From: Casuarius casuarius
Taxonomy: Eukaryota; Chordata; Aves; Casuariiformes; Casuariidae
Assembly (NCBI GenBank): GCA_003342895.1
Contig: PTFA01000086.1
Coordinates: 361,122 to 425,121, forward strand
DNA length: 64,000 nt
Direction: 5' to 3'
Every line of letters starts with the position of its first letter. Within the stretch, counting starts at the first letter, position 1. The notes beneath the pieces are model-generated. The model made no database searches. It was not told the DNA's origin and saw only the letters and a program-made list of their open reading frames with translations. Both the position numbers and the translations under genes were made by a program. Below, in pieces: positions 61,495-64,000 of this stretch.

Positions 61495-61990
61495 ACTGGA
61501 GCGCTCGCCGGCGCCTTCTGCAGCCGGCAACGTCTCGCTTTGCCGCTGCGAGTGCAGCTGAACCCGGCGCCTGAACCAAGACGACCAAACTGCAGATCCG
61601 CGGCGCTGGGGTTGTCTCGCTGCCTCCACGGACGGCGAACCCGGGCCGGGAGGCCCCTGCGGGCAAGACTGCGCTTGCTGGCGTTGCTGCATTGCAAAGC
61701 AGCTCCACGGTGGTGTCTGCAGCCCAGCAGCTTCCTTCTCTCCTCTGTTTCAAGGAACCTTTTGAAACCCCAAAAGAGTTTCAACTTGTCATGTTTGAGG
61801 GTAGAAACGGCCTGAGAACAGCGGTTCTGCGTTGCTGCAGAACCTCTTCGAGTTTTTCAGCATGTAGTTTTGTTTAGCGGTAGGGCAAAGCCGAAGCCCG
61901 GAGTGGGCGTGCAGACAGCGCCACGGCGTCGCCTTGCCGCTCCGGAGCAGAGCTTTCGTCTCACCTGTGCCCCGTGGTCTGCACACGGAC
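61495..61990. promoter_or_regulatory. Orphan CpG island
   Basis: Dense CpG from 61495 to about 61690 (GCGCTCGCCGGCGCC, CCCGGCGCC, CCGCGGCGC, CCCGGGCCGGG blocks), a gap, then a second cluster at 61890-61990. Upstream and downstream sequence is CpG-poor. Frames of 89-142 codons overlap on both strands with no recognised protein. It may be the promoter of an unseen transcript; RBM38 or a non-coding RNA are possibilities given expected synteny, but neither is shown. Confidence 0.5.
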
Positions 61991-62249
61991 GGGGGCTGTG
62001 GGAGGCACTGGTCCCAGTCAGAGCGATTTGTCATCCCTGGTCATCGTGGAGCAGGGAACCTGCTCCCCTTCGTCCCCCCGCCATAGCTACCATGGTGTAG
62101 AACAAAATCCCCTGCAGGGAAACATCCTCGTGCACCATATGGCAACACGAAGGCTTTGATTGAACTGAACGAAGCCCAAAGCAGCCCGACAGGTTGTACC
62201 ACGAGACGTAGCCAGCCGGGCTGGGGGTCACCTGTGCCCTGCCTGGCAG

Positions 62250-64000
62250 GTGGAAGCTGCCATCCCTGTTGTTAATGGAGTGTGCTGGTGTCTCTTGGAC
62301 ACTGGAGATGCTAATGAGATCATGTAGTTCCTAAATTGTGGTTCATCGTTGTATGGTAAAGTGATACAAGTGAAGGGAATAGTGGGAGAATAAATCTCTC
62401 CCAAGCTGCCACTTGAAGCACCTGGCAAACAGAAAGTGGGTCCAGATGAACTTGGGGATACAGGTTGTTTGCTTCCCTAAACTGCTATAAATCCAGGCCA
62501 AAAAAAGCCATGATTCAGACCCCTTCTCAGGACCGAGACACACGGTTGGCCCTGCTGTGCAGCTGTGATTTGCAAGGAAGGCAGAAGAGTGCTAACCTGA
62601 GCTCTCTGCTGCTTTCTCAGGTGAGGATAAACAAATCCTGTGCCACATCTGAAAGAAAAGTCCATATACGTCCAGGCTGGCAGGGCCCACCAAATCAAGT
62701 CCTGAAATCCACAGAGGCAAAAAAATTGCAGAGGAGAATTGCTCCTGGATGTTACCTCGCACCTTGCTGTGATACTTTGCGATGCTCAGAGTTTGCTGTG
62801 GACGAATAAGCAGTCCAGGCCAGCTGAATCTCAGACCTCACTGCTGTCTGTTCTCCGGGGCAGAGACCATCTTTCTATGCCATCGGCCGGACTCAGCCCT
62901 CAGGCTTGTGCGTGGCAGGACTAGAACCGCTTCGAGGAGTATTTCTGCCCCACGGAGACACTGCCAGGCCAGGAGGAGGGCTGTGTGCCATCCAGCCTGG
63001 GCTGGGAGCCAGCCACTGGGGTGAAGTGCGATTCATTGATTCCAAGGCATTGGCAAGAAAGAGCAAGAACCTGATGCAGAGGATGGATGTTTAATGTTGC
63101 AAAGGTTTTCTTGAAATTTGGTATTTTTATATAACGAGAATTATATACCAAACCTTCAGAGTTTGCTGTGAAAGAAAATAGGGGTTAGAGGGAGGATTCT
63201 TTCTGGCAGATTACAGATTCATTTTTTAATTCTGTAGCCATAACCTTATATAATACAAAAAAATTTACTTATTTCAAAGTGAATGATCGAAACATTTTTT
63301 CTGACACTGTCTAGAAAGGATGTTTCAGTATTGCTGGGACTTCCCTTCTCTCCCACCTCTAATACAGTACGCTGATGTAATTGATGTGGCGCTGGGACTT
63401 TGATATCACTCAGTTGCATCCAGTTTCTACAGCTAGCTCTGAAAATGCTCCTGCAGCCTTGCACAGCTACAGAAAGGTATGTAAGCTTACTCCCCCACTT
63501 TCTCCCTCTTGAAAGGAGGAATGGAAATTGAAAAAATTCCTCCAATTACTCCTCAGAGGCATTGAGGCAATATGGCTCTATGCAAGATGGCTCCAGCACT
63601 AGACTCTCACAGTAGCTGTATCTACTTGCTGGGCTAAAATTGTGACCTCGGCTATTGCAGCAGATGCTCTCTGGAAGCTGCCTGCAGATTAAATCTATTT
63701 AAGTAACAATAGAAGAACTGTTGGAATAATTTATACATCAAAACTATCAAAAGTGTTCATCTGTCTCGGGGAAAAAAATCCTGTGACCCTTCGAGGGGCT
63801 TCCTTGGTGAGCATCACTGCACAGAGACCAGAAGCCGAGCACCAAACAGCCACTCTTGCTAATAACAGGCAAGTTACTGCCTGCACTGGTCCTTACTGCT
63901 AACAGGCTTTACCTTAGAAAAAACACTCACAGAACAACTTGATTTGTAAAAGTAAAGCAAAAGAAAATGTAGCTGGAGTTATCTGTTGCTCACCAAGCAA
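62250..64000. other. Intergenic sequence at the window end, no gene recognised
   Basis: Mixed composition with no exon-like frame bounded by good splice sites, no RNA gene and no repeat recognised. If the human gene order holds, RBM38 would be met on the minus strand further to the right. Confidence 0.45.

Overview
This window is nuclear DNA from a vertebrate, most likely a sauropsid and probably a bird. Genes are split by GT-AG introns, there is a typical AATAAA polyadenylation signal, and CpG-rich islands sit in otherwise CpG-poor sequence. Interspersed repeats are very sparse and old: only degraded MIR-like and CR1/L2/L3-like scraps are visible, with no intact LINE or SINE in 64 kb. A mammal, turtle or crocodilian would normally show many more repeats. 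One unresolved base (38003) points to a draft assembly. The species cannot be fixed from the sequence alone.

Only one protein-coding gene can be supported. Positions 175-6253 (+) hold the last five coding exons of CTCFL (BORIS), the paralogue of the insulator protein CTCF. They encode zinc fingers 6 to 11, a lysine-rich linker and the C-terminal end. All splice sites are canonical, every exon junction keeps the reading frame, and there is no premature stop. The 5' part of the gene, with fingers 1 to 5 and the N-terminal domain, lies upstream of the window. A short 3' UTR ends near an AATAAA at 6420-6425.

The remaining 57.5 kb looks intergenic. In human the order is RBM38 - CTCFL - PCK1, with RBM38 convergent to the CTCFL 3' end. 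If that order holds here, RBM38 should lie on the minus strand beyond 64000; no RBM38 RRM exon was recognised. Roughly 6.5-30 kb is AT-rich with short simple repeats and old SINE fragments. From about 30 kb the sequence becomes patchily GC-rich, with a diffuse CpG-rich cluster at 33.0-33.7 kb and two compact CpG islands at 41.7-42.0 and 61.5-62.0 kb that match no recognised gene. These are the best candidates for unannotated promoters or non-coding transcripts. Several motif-dense, non-repetitive AT-rich blocks (27.2-27.6, 47.1-47.3, 54.4-54.8, 57.4-57.7 kb) look like possible cis-regulatory elements, and some carry clear palindromes or hairpins.

The most interesting points are an apparently intact sauropsid CTCFL, with changes at DNA-reading positions in fingers 9 and 10, and the orphan CpG islands in its 3' gene desert.
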